NCBI GenBank assembly: GCA_034666705.1
Contig: JAXDLH010000166.1
Span: 1-15,679 of the forward strand
Direction of reading: 5' to 3'
Source of the DNA: JAXDLH01 sp034666705
Lineage (GTDB): Bacteria > Chloroflexota > UBA6077 > SHYK01
Length of the DNA stretch: 15,679 bases
Part shown: positions 7,886-15,656 of the stretch, piece by piece
Position numbering within the stretch: the first letter of the stretch is position 1
How the letters are laid out: each line of letters begins with the position of its first letter
The notes under the pieces: model-generated
Database searches by the model: none
The model's input: only the letters and a program-made list of their open reading frames with translations
Told to the model about the DNA's origin: nothing
Made by a program: the position numbers and the translations under genes

Positions 7886-10800
7886 TCACTGCGTCTCCGC
7901 TCCCGTGACGAGCATCGATTCTGGCGTGAAGGACCAGTATTCGGGCACCGTGCGCACCTCGTAGTCCAGCGAGCCAGAAGCGAGACACTGCGCGACCACG
8001 CGCGCGGTATCGAGCGACGTGAAGCATGGGATGCGCCGCTCCGCAGCGGTGCGCCGAATCTCGAAGCCGTCGCGCAGCTGGTCGTTGCGGGCAGAGACCC
8101 CGGCGAGGGTATTGACGACCCCGTTTACCGAGCCGTCGACGATCACGTCGAGCACGTTCGGGTGACCCTCGTCCAGCTTCTTGGTCGTCATCACCACCGG
8201 CAGTCCTAGCGCACTGATCATTTGCGCGGTGCCTTCGGTCGCGAAGAGCCGGTAGCCCGCCGCCGCAAACAGCTTCACGATCGAGATCGCTTCCGCCTTG
8301 TCGCGGTCGGCGATCGAGAGAAGCAGGGCGCCTTCCGGCGGCAGCATCATCCCCGACGAGATCAAGGCCTTGGTGAGCGCACCGCGGTATTCGTGGTCGA
8401 TCCCCATAACCTCGCCGGTTGACTTCATCTCCGGCCCCAGATACGTGTCTACGCGCGTCAACTTGGCCATGGAGAATACGGGGGCCTTGACGGCGATCAA
8501 GTCCTGCTTCGGCCACAACCCGCCCCGGTATCCCTGGCTCGCCAGCGATTGCCCCATCATGACCCGCGTGGCGACGGTCACGATCGGCACCCCGGTGGCC
8601 TTACTAAGGAACGGCATGGTGCGGCTGCCCCGGGGATTCACCTCCAGCACGTAGAGGTTTCCCTCGAAGAGCACGTACTGGATGTTGAACACACCGCGAA
8701 TACCCATGCTGAGGCCGATCCGGGTGGTGTACTCGACCACGGTCTCTACCACCCGGCGACTCAGCTCCAACGCCGGGTAGACGGCCATCGAGTCGCCGGA
8801 GTGCACGCCTGCGCGCTCGATGTGCTCCATAACGCCGGGAATCAGGACCTGTTCGCCATCGCAGATCGCATCGACCTCGAGTTCCTTGCCCTCGAGATAC
8901 TTATCGATGAGCACCGGATGATGGTTCGAGAGTTGCGTCGCCGCCTGCACGTAGCGGATCAGGTCGGATGCGGTGTGAACGATCTCCATCGCGCGGCCCC
9001 CCAGGACGTAAGAGGGACGCACGAGCACCGGGTACCCGATGCGGTCCGCCGTATTGAGCGCCTCCTCGACTGTCCGCACCCCGCCGCCTGGCGGCTGTGG
9101 CACCTCGAGCCGGTTCATGAGCATCTCGAATTGGCGGCGGTCTTCGGCGAGGTCGATCGCCTCGACACTGCTCCCGAGGATGCGCGCCCCGGCGCGTTGC
9201 AGGGGCTCGGCGAGGTTGATGGCGGTCTGTCCGCCGAACTGCACGATCAGCGGCGGCGCCCCGGCGAGAGAGCCGTTTTCTGCGGCGCCACCCGACTCGT
9301 TCTCGAGCACGTCGCGCACGCTCTCCTCGTCCAGTGGCTCGAAATAGAGGCGCGTGGAAGCGTCGAAGTCCGTGCTGACCGTCTCGGGGTTACTGTTGAC
9401 CATGATGCTGGCCACGCCCGCCTCTTGCAGCGCATTCGCCGAGCGCACGCTGCAGTAGTCGAACTCGATCCCCTGGCCGATGCGGATTGGCCCGGAGCCG
9501 ATCACGAGGGCGCTCGCGATGCCGAGCGGCAACGCTTCGTTCTCGACCTCATAGGTCGAGTAGAAGTACGGCGTGCGCGCCTCGAATTCGGCGGCGCAGG
9601 TATCGACCATCTTGTAGACCGGGCGAATGTTCCATTGGCGCCGCAGCTCGCGCACCTGATCCGGCAGCAGGTCGGCAAGGGTGCCGATCTGCACGTCCGA
9701 GAAACCAAGCCGCTTGGCTTCGAACAGGAGCTGAGGAGTCGCCTGGCTCGTGAGCAGCCGGCGCTCCATTGCGACGATGCTCAGCAATTTGTTCAGGAAG
9801 AACGGGTCCATGCCCGATAGATCGGCGATGCGTTCGACGGTCACATCGCGCCGCAGCGCCGCCATAACCGCCCACAGGCGCTGGTCATTAGGGCGCTCGA
9901 TGAGCTCGAAGAGCTCCGCGGTCGGCTGACCGTCGGCATCGCTCCAGGCGCGCTCCTCCCATAGAAGGCTCCGGCCACCGATCTCCAGCGAGCGTACCGC
10001 CTTCTGCAACGCCGCCTCGAAGGAGCGATCGATCGCCATCGCCTCGCCCGTCGACTTCATCTGCGTGTTGATGGTGCGGTCGCCCGTGGCGAACTTGTCG
10101 AACGGCCAGCGCGGAAACTTCACGACGAGGTAATCGAGCGTGGGCTCGAACGCGGCGGTGGTCTGGCCTGTCACCTGGTTGCCGATCTCGTCAAGCCGCT
10201 TGCCGACGGCGATCTTGGCGGCAACGCGCGCGATCGGATACCCGGTTGCCTTGGAGGCAAGCGCCGACGAGCGGCTGACGCGCGGGTTTACCTCGATCAC
10301 GTAGTACTGATGCGACTTCGGGTCGAGCGCGTACTGGATGTTGCAGCCACCCCGAATGCCGAGAGCGCGGATGATCTTGATCGCCGCGCTGCGCAGCATC
10401 TGGTACTCATAGTCGGAGAGCGTCTGCGTCGGCGCCACGACGATCGAGTCGCCCGAGTGCACCCCCATCGGGTCGATGTTCTCCATATTGCAGATCGTGA
10501 TGCAGTTGTCCGCGCCGTCGCGCATTACCTCGTACTCGATCTCTTTCCAGCCGATGAGCGAGCGCTCGACGAGCACCTGATGGATCGGGCTGGCGCTGAG
10601 CCCGCTCTCCGCAACCGCCCGCAGCTCCGCCTCGTTGCGGCCAATCCCGCCACCGGTGCCGCCGAGCGTGAAGGCGGGACGGATGATCACTGGATAGCCG
10701 ATCTCCCGGGCGAAGCTGACCGCGGTCTCGATGCCACTCGCGACGACACTCTCGGGTACTGGCTCGTCGATGCTGAGGAGCAGCTCTTTGAACAGCTCGC

Positions 10801-11191
10801 GATCCTCGGCCTGGCGGATCGTGGTCAGCGGCGTCCCAAGGAGCCGCACGTTGTGGCGCTCGAGCACGCCGGCGTCGGCGAGGTCCACCGCGAGGTTGAG
10901 CGCAGTTTGGCCACCGAGCGTGGGGAGCAGCCCGTCGGGGCGCTCGCGGATGATGATCCGCTCGATCACGGGCACTGTGGGCGGCTCGATGTACACTGCG
11001 TCGGCAATCCCGACGTCCGTCATGATCGTCGCCGGGTTCGAGTTGACGAGGACGACCGAGATGCCCTCCTCGCGCAGCGACTTGCACGCCTGCGTGCCGG
11101 CGTAATCGAACTCGGCGGCCTGCCCGATCACGATCGGCCCGGAGCCAATGACCAGAACCTTCTTGATTGGGGGTTGGGTCGGGTGGTTCAT
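7886..11191 (-). CDS. carB: Carbamoyl-phosphate synthase large subunit
   Basis: CarB uses ammonia delivered by CarA, bicarbonate and two ATP to make carbamoyl phosphate for pyrimidine and arginine synthesis. The 1101-residue protein has two homologous halves. The first has VIGSGPIVIGQAAEFDY at 14-30, an ATP-grasp domain at about 125-400 and VNPRVSRSSA at 301-310. The second has VIGSGPIRIGQGIEFDY at 563-579, an ATP-grasp at about 685-930 and VNPRGSRTMP at 851-860. An MGS-like allosteric domain follows from about 945, with ATEGTAQ and a Lys-Lys near 1004 where UMP-type effectors bind in the E. coli enzyme. It is slightly longer than E. coli CarB (1073); a Gly/Ala/Glu-rich insert at about 631-647 accounts for part of this. 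The ATG at 11191 overlaps the carA stop as ATGA, indicating coupling. Confidence 0.98.
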   Translation of the reverse strand: MNHPTQPPIKKVLVIGSGPIVIGQAAEFDYAGTQACKSLREEGISVVLVNSNPATIMTDVGIADAVYIEPPTVPVIERIIIRERPDGLLPTLGGQTALNLAVDLADAGVLERHNVRLLGTPLTTIRQAEDRELFKELLLSIDEPVPESVVASGIETAVSFAREIGYPVIIRPAFTLGGTGGGIGRNEAELRAVAESGLSASPIHQVLVERSLIGWKEIEYEVMRDGADNCITICNMENIDPMGVHSGDSIVVAPTQTLSDYEYQMLRSAAIKIIRALGIRGGCNIQYALDPKSHQYYVIEVNPRVSRSSALASKATGYPIARVAAKIAVGKRLDEIGNQVTGQTTAAFEPTLDYLVVKFPRWPFDKFATGDRTINTQMKSTGEAMAIDRSFEAALQKAVRSLEIGGRSLLWEERAWSDADGQPTAELFELIERPNDQRLWAVMAALRRDVTVERIADLSGMDPFFLNKLLSIVAMERRLLTSQATPQLLFEAKRLGFSDVQIGTLADLLPDQVRELRRQWNIRPVYKMVDTCAAEFEARTPYFYSTYEVENEALPLGIASALVIGSGPIRIGQGIEFDYCSVRSANALQEAGVASIMVNSNPETVSTDFDASTRLYFEPLDEESVRDVLENESGGAAENGSLAGAPPLIVQFGGQTAINLAEPLQRAGARILGSSVEAIDLAEDRRQFEMLMNRLEVPQPPGGGVRTVEEALNTADRIGYPVLVRPSYVLGGRAMEIVHTASDLIRYVQAATQLSNHHPVLIDKYLEGKELEVDAICDGEQVLIPGVMEHIERAGVHSGDSMAVYPALELSRRVVETVVEYTTRIGLSMGIRGVFNIQYVLFEGNLYVLEVNPRGSRTMPFLSKATGVPIVTVATRVMMGQSLASQGYRGGLWPKQDLIAVKAPVFSMAKLTRVDTYLGPEMKSTGEVMGIDHEYRGALTKALISSGMMLPPEGALLLSIADRDKAEAISIVKLFAAAGYRLFATEGTAQMISALGLPVVMTTKKLDEGHPNVLDVIVDGSVNGVVNTLAGVSARNDQLRDGFEIRRTAAERRIPCFTSLDTARVVAQCLASGSLDYEVRTVPEYWSFTPESMLVTGAETQ

Positions 11192-12405
11192 TTCGGAGCA
11201 GTACCGCCATTCGCCAGGGCGTCGGCGCCCGAAACCGGGCGTGCGACCATGGCGAGAAAGCGCTCGAAGACGTACTGGTTGTCCTGCGGCCCCGGACAGC
11301 CTTCCGGGTGGTACTGCACGGAGAAGGCCGGCAACTCGCGGTGCGCCAACCCCTCGACCGAGCCATCGTTCAGGTTGACGAGGCTCACGAAGAAGCCGGA
11401 GTCTTCGGCGATCGAGCCGGCATCGACCTGGAACTCGTGATTCTGCGACGTAATGTGGACCCGGCCGGTGGTCAGGTCGCGAACCGGGTGGTTGCCTCCA
11501 TGGTGGCCGAAGCGCAGCCGGCTGGTCGTACCGCCGGCAGCGAGGCCAAAGATCTGGTGGCCCAAACAGATACCCATCGTGGGCACCGCGCGGCGTAGTA
11601 GCTCCCGGACGAGCTCCGCAGCCTCACCCATCCGCTCCGGATCCCCGGGACCGTTGGAGATCACCACGCCGTCCGGCTGCATCGCCAACACGGCGCCGAG
11701 CTCGGCCTCGAAGCCGATCGGCAGCACCACCGCCCCGCGAGCCGCGAGCGAGCGCGCGATGTTGTGCTTCACGCCACAATCCACGATCGCGATCCGGAGC
11801 CGCCCACTCATCGTCGTCGCCCCAATCCGTCGATCGGCAGCTCTGCCCACCGACGCGGGGTCAGAAACATCCTCGACCAGGTTTTTATCCGAGAGCGGCG
11901 TGGCCCGCTGGGCCGCCCCCACGAGCCGCGCAGCCTCCGACTCGACGGATGCGCCGGGCTGGATCCGGCCGAGAGCAGCGCGCAGCGTGCCTCCCGTGCG
12001 GAGACGGCGGGTGAGTGCGCGCGTATCGACGCCCTCGATCCCGGGCACGCCATAGCCGGCGAGGTACTCCTCCAGCTTGCCGCTCGCGAGCCAATGGTTC
12101 GGCTGAGCGGCGAGGTCCCGCACGATCAGGGCGGTAAGCCACGGTTGCTTCGACTCGGTCGCCTCGGCCTGCACGCCGTAGTTGCCGACCTGCGGGTGGG
12201 TGAGCACGACCATCTGCCCGCGGTACGAAGGATCGGTGGCGATCTCCTGGTAGCCCGCCATGCTTGTATTGAAGACGACCTCGCCGTCCACCTCGACCGG
12301 GGCACCGAATGCACGCCCGAAGAAGAGGCTGCCATCCTCGAGCGCGAGACACGCGTTCGCCCCCGTCAAATGCTGCTGCTGAAAGATCGTCGTCTTATCG
12401 TTCAA
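11188..12405 (-). CDS. carA: Carbamoyl-phosphate synthase small subunit (glutaminase)
   Basis: CarA hydrolyses glutamine and channels ammonia to CarB. The 405-residue product has the CarA-specific N-terminal domain (ALEDGSLFFG, FNTSMAGYQE) and a class I glutamine amidotransferase domain from about 204. The nucleophile is Cys280 in GICLGHQIFGLA, with His366 and Glu368 in QYHPEGCPGP completing the triad. The start I give is a TTG at 12405, which overlaps the end of pyrC by 11 nt and has AGGTGG only three nt upstream. About 18 residues precede the conserved ALEDGS block, so a downstream TTG at codon 13 is an alternative. No ATG is available in the right place. The 4-nt ATGA overlap with carB supports a stoichiometric heterodimer. 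Confidence 0.96.
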   Translation of the reverse strand: MNDKTTIFQQQHLTGANACLALEDGSLFFGRAFGAPVEVDGEVVFNTSMAGYQEIATDPSYRGQMVVLTHPQVGNYGVQAEATESKQPWLTALIVRDLAAQPNHWLASGKLEEYLAGYGVPGIEGVDTRALTRRLRTGGTLRAALGRIQPGASVESEAARLVGAAQRATPLSDKNLVEDVSDPASVGRAADRRIGATTMSGRLRIAIVDCGVKHNIARSLAARGAVVLPIGFEAELGAVLAMQPDGVVISNGPGDPERMGEAAELVRELLRRAVPTMGICLGHQIFGLAAGGTTSRLRFGHHGGNHPVRDLTTGRVHITSQNHEFQVDAGSIAEDSGFFVSLVNLNDGSVEGLAHRELPAFSVQYHPEGCPGPQDNQYVFERFLAMVARPVSGADALANGGTAPK

Positions 12406-13723
12406 ACACCACCTGCCCGTCGACGATAGTCGCCGCTACCTGGCCAACCAAGGTGTGGCCGTCCAGCGGAGTATTCTTGCCTTTCGAATAGAAGCGGCTC
12501 GCATCCACCAGCCACGACTGACCGAGGTCGAGCAGCACGATATCCGCGGATGCGCCGACGCTCAGCGTGCCATATGGCAGGCCAAAGACCCGGCAGGGGT
12601 CGACGGTCAGGCGGCTGATCGCGGTCGCCAGATCCAGAACGCCCGCCTCGACGAGCTTCATGAGCGACCCGAACGCCGTCTCGAAACCGGTGATGCCAAA
12701 CGCTGCCTCGTCGTAGGTGCACTCCTTGTCGATCGAGCGGTGCGGCGCGTGATCCGTGGCGATCACGTCGATCAGCCCCTCGGCAAGCGCGGCCAGCACC
12801 GCCTGGCGATCCTCTTCCCGCCGCAGCGGCGGATTCACCTTCGTGCGGGTATCGTACCGATACTGGGCCATCAGGCGTGGGTCCGACGGCTCGCCCCCCG
12901 CGGGGCGCCCAAGGACCCACTCTTCGGTCATCGTCAGGTGGTGCGGCGTGACCTCGGCGGTGACCGCCACACCGTCGCGTTTTGCCATCCGCAGCAACTC
13001 CACCGAGCCCTCCGTGGAGATGTGAGCGAGGTGCAACCGTCCGCCCGTATCGTGCGCCAGACGGATATCGCGGGCGACCATCGCGTCCTCGGCCGCCGCG
13101 GGCTGACCTTTCAGGCCGAGCAGATCGGCAACGCGACCCTGGTTCATCACCCCGCCGTCTGCGATCTGCGGGTCCTCGCAATGATTGACGATGGGCTTCT
13201 TGAGCTTGATCGAGTTGAGGAGCGCATACTCCATCAGTCGGGCATCCCAGACTGGCTTGCCATCATCAGAGAACGCGATAGCGCCCGCGGCCGCGAGTTC
13301 GTCGAGATCGGACAGGGTTTTGCCGAGCTCGCCACGCGTGACGGTGCCCAGCGGCACGACCCGGGCCCGCCCCGCCCGGCGTGCCGCGGCATAGACGAAC
13401 TCGATCTGGTCGGCGGTATCCAGCGTCGGGTTGGTGTTTGGCATGCAGCAGATCGTCGTGAAGCCGCCAGCCACCGCGGCCATCGCCCCGGTCGCAATCG
13501 TCTCTTTGTCCTCAAAGCCCGGTTCCCGCAAGTGAGCATGGAGGTCCACGAAGCCCGGCGCCACCACGAACCCACGGGCGTCGATCTCGCGGTCGAACTC
13601 GCCCCCGTCCTCAGGGCGCAGGTAGCCGTCGATCAACCCATCGACGAGTGCCAGATCGATCGCCTCGTCGCGACGGTTCGCCGGATCGAGCACGCGGCCG
13701 TTGCGGATCCGAATGCGCGTCAA
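12395..13723 (-). CDS. pyrC: Dihydroorotase, class I
   Basis: PyrC cyclises carbamoyl aspartate to dihydroorotate. The 442-residue protein is an amidohydrolase of the class I dihydroorotase type (like Aquifex and Bacillus). It has VDLHAHLREPG with zinc ligands His62 and His64, the bridging-type Asp153 in FSDDGKP, His181 in VNHCED, His234 in LHLAHIST and the catalytic Asp324 in IATDHAPH. Start: a TTG at 13723 with GGGAG about 6 nt upstream, overlapping the pyrB stop as TTGA. The frame is open to 14278, but the extra part is antisense-like shadow over pyrB and shows no similarity, so it is excluded. Class I dihydroorotases often associate with aspartate transcarbamoylase; the tight pyrB-pyrC coupling fits that, but complex formation is inference. 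Confidence 0.96.
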   Translation of the reverse strand: MTRIRIRNGRVLDPANRRDEAIDLALVDGLIDGYLRPEDGGEFDREIDARGFVVAPGFVDLHAHLREPGFEDKETIATGAMAAVAGGFTTICCMPNTNPTLDTADQIEFVYAAARRAGRARVVPLGTVTRGELGKTLSDLDELAAAGAIAFSDDGKPVWDARLMEYALLNSIKLKKPIVNHCEDPQIADGGVMNQGRVADLLGLKGQPAAAEDAMVARDIRLAHDTGGRLHLAHISTEGSVELLRMAKRDGVAVTAEVTPHHLTMTEEWVLGRPAGGEPSDPRLMAQYRYDTRTKVNPPLRREEDRQAVLAALAEGLIDVIATDHAPHRSIDKECTYDEAAFGITGFETAFGSLMKLVEAGVLDLATAISRLTVDPCRVFGLPYGTLSVGASADIVLLDLGQSWLVDASRFYSKGKNTPLDGHTLVGQVAATIVDGQVVFER

Positions 13724-14850
13724 TGCGTCTCCCTTCCATTTGAAACACCGCCGGTCGAAACACCGCCAGCTGAACTGCCGACCGAGACGCCGTTGGGCGA
13801 TATACCGCTCGACGCCGCGGAAGTTGCGGGGACCGCTGTTCGCGCGGCAGCCCCGCTTCCGGCGACGAGGAGATAGAGCACCGCCATCCGTACGGCCACG
13901 CCGTTGGTCACTTGATCCTGGATCGCGGACTGGAGCCCGTGCGCCACGTCGGCGTCGATCTCTACACCCTCGTTGAGCGGTCCTGGATGCATCACCATGG
14001 CGTGCGGTGCCGCGCGCCGCAGACGGTCGCGGTTGATCCCGTAGTCTCGTGCGTAGGCCCGCAGCGACGCGAGCCGATTCCCCTCCTGGCGCTCGAGCTG
14101 CACGCGCAGGGGCATCACCACGTCGACGCCCTCGATCGCCTGGTCGAGATCCAGGGTGATCTTGACCGGCCACGGGAGTTGGTTCGGCTCGTCGCGAATC
14201 CCGCGCAGGCCGGTCGGTGGCAGCAAGGTCGGTGGACCGCAAAAGGTCACGTCGGCGCCGAGCTTGGTAAGCACCCACGCATCGGAGCGCGCGACGCGGC
14301 TATGCGCGATGTCGCCGACGATCAACACTCTGAGCCCCTCGAAGCTGGGGAACTGGTTCCGCATGGTGTACGCGTCGAGCAGGCCCTGAGTGGGGTGGGC
14401 GTGCGTGCCATCGCCCGCGTTCACCACGGCGAGGTCGGTGTGCTGCGCCACGACGTACGGCGCACCCGAGTCCTTATGGCGGATGACCAGCACCTCAGCG
14501 CCCAGCGCGTGGAGGGTACGCACGGTGTCCAGCAGCGTTTCGCCCTTCTCCACGCTGCTGCCGGAAGCAGTGACGTTGACGACGTCGGCTCCCAGGTTCT
14601 TTGCGGCCACCTCGAACGAGACGCGAGTCCGGGTGCTGACCTCATAGAACAAATTGACGATGCTGCGGCCACGCAGCGCCGGCACCCGTCGAATCGGGCG
14701 CGACAAGACGTCCTTCATCCGGTCGGCCGCGTCGAAGACAGCCTCGATCTCATCGCGGCTGAAATCGTCGAGGTCGAGCACGTGGCGACGTCCAGTCCAG
14801 GAGCTAGCACGCTCGGCCACGCTGCTCCCTCGCCTGCCGGCATCGATCAT
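13720..14850 (-). CDS. pyrB: Aspartate carbamoyltransferase catalytic subunit with low-complexity C-terminal tail
   Basis: PyrB joins carbamoyl phosphate and aspartate, the committed pyrimidine step. Residues in view include the carbamoyl-phosphate loop STRTR at 72-76, SSVEKGETLLDT at 98-109 with Lys102 as the likely active-site lysine, HAHPTQGLLD at 150-159, RVQLERQE at 249-256 and HPGPLNEGVEI at 288-298. The core ends near residue 331 (VLYLLVAG). It is followed by about 45 Ala/Ser/Gly-rich residues with repeated GVS units, absent from ordinary ATCases of about 305-310 residues. Roughly 20 residues also precede the usual N-terminus. The ATG at 14850 has AAGGAG nine nt upstream. No regulatory pyrI is in view. 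The stop overlaps the pyrC TTG. Confidence 0.96.
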   Translation of the reverse strand: MIDAGRRGSSVAERASSWTGRRHVLDLDDFSRDEIEAVFDAADRMKDVLSRPIRRVPALRGRSIVNLFYEVSTRTRVSFEVAAKNLGADVVNVTASGSSVEKGETLLDTVRTLHALGAEVLVIRHKDSGAPYVVAQHTDLAVVNAGDGTHAHPTQGLLDAYTMRNQFPSFEGLRVLIVGDIAHSRVARSDAWVLTKLGADVTFCGPPTLLPPTGLRGIRDEPNQLPWPVKITLDLDQAIEGVDVVMPLRVQLERQEGNRLASLRAYARDYGINRDRLRRAAPHAMVMHPGPLNEGVEIDADVAHGLQSAIQDQVTNGVAVRMAVLYLLVAGSGAAARTAVPATSAASSGISPNGVSVGSSAGGVSTGGVSNGRETH

Positions 14851-14867
14851 CGCTGCTTGCTCCTTCC

Positions 14868-14893
14868 CCGGGTGCGCCCAGGCAGGCGCCCGG
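14868..14893 (-). repeat. GC-rich hairpin between pyrR and pyrB
   Basis: On the minus strand CCGGGcGC (14893-14886) can pair with GCaCCCGG (14875-14868), seven pairs with one mismatch, around a 10-nt loop. It ends next to the GGGGAAGGAG that serves pyrB. No T-run follows. In Bacillus a PyrR-controlled attenuator lies between pyrR and the next gene; this element lacks a terminator tail and a recognisable PyrR loop, so that role is not shown. Confidence 0.35.
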
Positions 14894-14916
14894 ATACGGT
14901 CCCAATCGGCATTCGA

Positions 14917-15486
14917 TCAGGCGCCACGTTCGACCAGCAAGTCCGCCGAGCGCGCGATGACGACCTCGTCAACTCCGTCGATCTCCACCATTCGCACGAA
15001 TACCTCCTCGTCATTCGAGGTCGGCACGTTCTTTCCGACGTAGTTTGCGCGGATTGGCAGCTCGCGGTGCCCTCGATCGATGAGCACCGCCAACTCGATT
15101 GACCGTGGTCGGCCGAGATCAATGACCGCGTCGAGCGCGGCCCGAATCGTACGCCCCGTGTACAGCACGTCGTCGACGAGCACGACGTTGGCATCAGTCA
15201 CGTCAGTCGGCAGCGCCGTCTCTTGCAGCTCAAGGATCCGGCCAGTAAACAGGTCGTCACGATAGAGAGTTATGTCAAGTTGTCCGCATGGGACGTCCGC
15301 CCCCTCGAAGCCGAGAATCGCATCGTGAATCCGGTCGGCCAACGGCACCCCGCGGGTGCGCAGCCCGACCAGCACCAGCCCGGCGACCCCGCCATTCTGC
15401 TCGACGATCTCATGCGCCATGCGCAACAGGGCACGACGCATCTCGTCGGCATTGAGAATCACGCGGCCGCCGGCCTCGCGCATCAT
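14917..15486 (-). CDS. pyrR: PyrR, pyrimidine operon regulator / uracil phosphoribosyltransferase
   Basis: PyrR binds pyr mRNA when UMP is high and lowers expression; many members also have uracil phosphoribosyltransferase activity. The 189-residue protein has the PRPP loop VVLVDDVLYTGRT at 101-113, LVGLRTRGVPLA near 39-50, DITLYRDD at 71-78 and DRGHRELPIRANYVGKN at 137-153. The residues equivalent to RNA-contacting His22, Arg141 and Arg146 of B. subtilis PyrR (as I recall them) are kept, while Thr18 is Leu. It heads the pyr cluster, so it likely controls it. Two ATGs are adjacent (15486 and 15483); the first is 8 nt from GAGG. Both lie at the edge of a hairpin covering the ribosome-binding site. 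Confidence 0.96.
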   Translation of the reverse strand: MMREAGGRVILNADEMRRALLRMAHEIVEQNGGVAGLVLVGLRTRGVPLADRIHDAILGFEGADVPCGQLDITLYRDDLFTGRILELQETALPTDVTDANVVLVDDVLYTGRTIRAALDAVIDLGRPRSIELAVLIDRGHRELPIRANYVGKNVPTSNDEEVFVRMVEIDGVDEVVIARSADLLVERGA

Positions 15487-15503
15487 GGCCGATGCCTCGG
15501 CCA
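15486..15503 (-). promoter_or_regulatory. Hairpin sequestering the pyrR ribosome-binding site
   Basis: The minus strand reads TGGCCGA-GGCA-TCGGCCA, a perfect 7-bp stem with a 4-nt loop. Its 3' end is the A of the pyrR ATG, and the GAGG Shine-Dalgarno lies partly in the 5' arm and partly in the loop. Folding would block initiation. Translational control of pyr genes by PyrR binding near the ribosome-binding site is known from Mycobacterium smegmatis; the Bacillus PyrR loop consensus is only partly matched here (GAGGC). Confidence 0.6.
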
Positions 15504-15617
15504 GGTCGCTTCATTCTGCACCCGCAGACTAAGCGTCGATGAGCCCGTTCGTACGGAATCGCACGGTTGGGCGAGGGGTGATCCGCTTCGATCTTGCCGA
15601 CTGCAAGCGGCGGGTAC
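15504..15617 (-). other. Untranslated pyr leader between terminator and pyrR start hairpin
   Basis: No supported gene lies here. I find no convincing sigma-A promoter; the best match is TTGTAC, 17 nt, CAAGAT (3 of 6 in each box) just after the terminator. Besides the hairpin at 15543-15572, CCGCTT (15610-15605) can pair with AAGCGG (15588-15583), or alternatively CTTGC with GCAAG (15607-15603 and 15597-15593). The two folds share bases and exclude each other. ACCCGC at 15615-15610 and GCGGGT at 15525-15520 could close the whole region. A short open frame crossing from pyrR into this region is a shadow. Confidence 0.4.
15543..15572 (-). promoter_or_regulatory. Structured hairpin in the pyr leader
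   Basis: On the minus strand GCCC (15572-15569) pairs with GGGC (15546-15543). A symmetric AAC/AAC internal loop follows, then CGTGCG (15565-15560) pairs with CGTACG (15555-15550), including one G-T wobble, around an ATTC tetraloop. The layout, two helices with a central internal loop, is the shape expected of a protein- or ligand-binding RNA element. Its sequence does not match the PyrR terminal loop that I know. Confidence 0.45.
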
Positions 15618-15656
15618 AAAAAAACTTCTCGCCGCGCCATCGCGCTGCAAGAAGTT
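15618..15656 (-). terminator. Rho-independent terminator upstream of pyrR
   Basis: On the minus strand AACTTCT (15656-15650) pairs with AGAAGTT (15629-15623). Inside are GC/GC and GCGC/GCGC pairs separated by single mismatches, capped by a GATG loop, for 13 base pairs. The stem runs directly into a row of seven T (15624-15618). It is directional: the plus strand has no T-run after the stem. It lies 131 nt before the pyrR ATG. It is either a transcription attenuator of the pyr operon or the terminator of a gene lying beyond the right edge; only 23 nt upstream are visible, too few for an antiterminator to be judged. Confidence 0.8.

Noticed and set aside
13723..14278. Upstream extension of the pyrC frame by 185 codons
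   Set aside because: It overlaps pyrB in another frame, has no family similarity, and the TTG at 13723 has a good ribosome-binding site and the right N-terminus.
15594..15622. Possible pyr promoter TTGTAC, 17 nt, CAAGAT after the terminator
   Set aside because: Only three of six matches in each box; not supportable without transcript data.
15618..15656. Bidirectional terminator
   Set aside because: Only the minus-strand direction has a T-run after the stem; the plus-strand continuation is TAGAGG.
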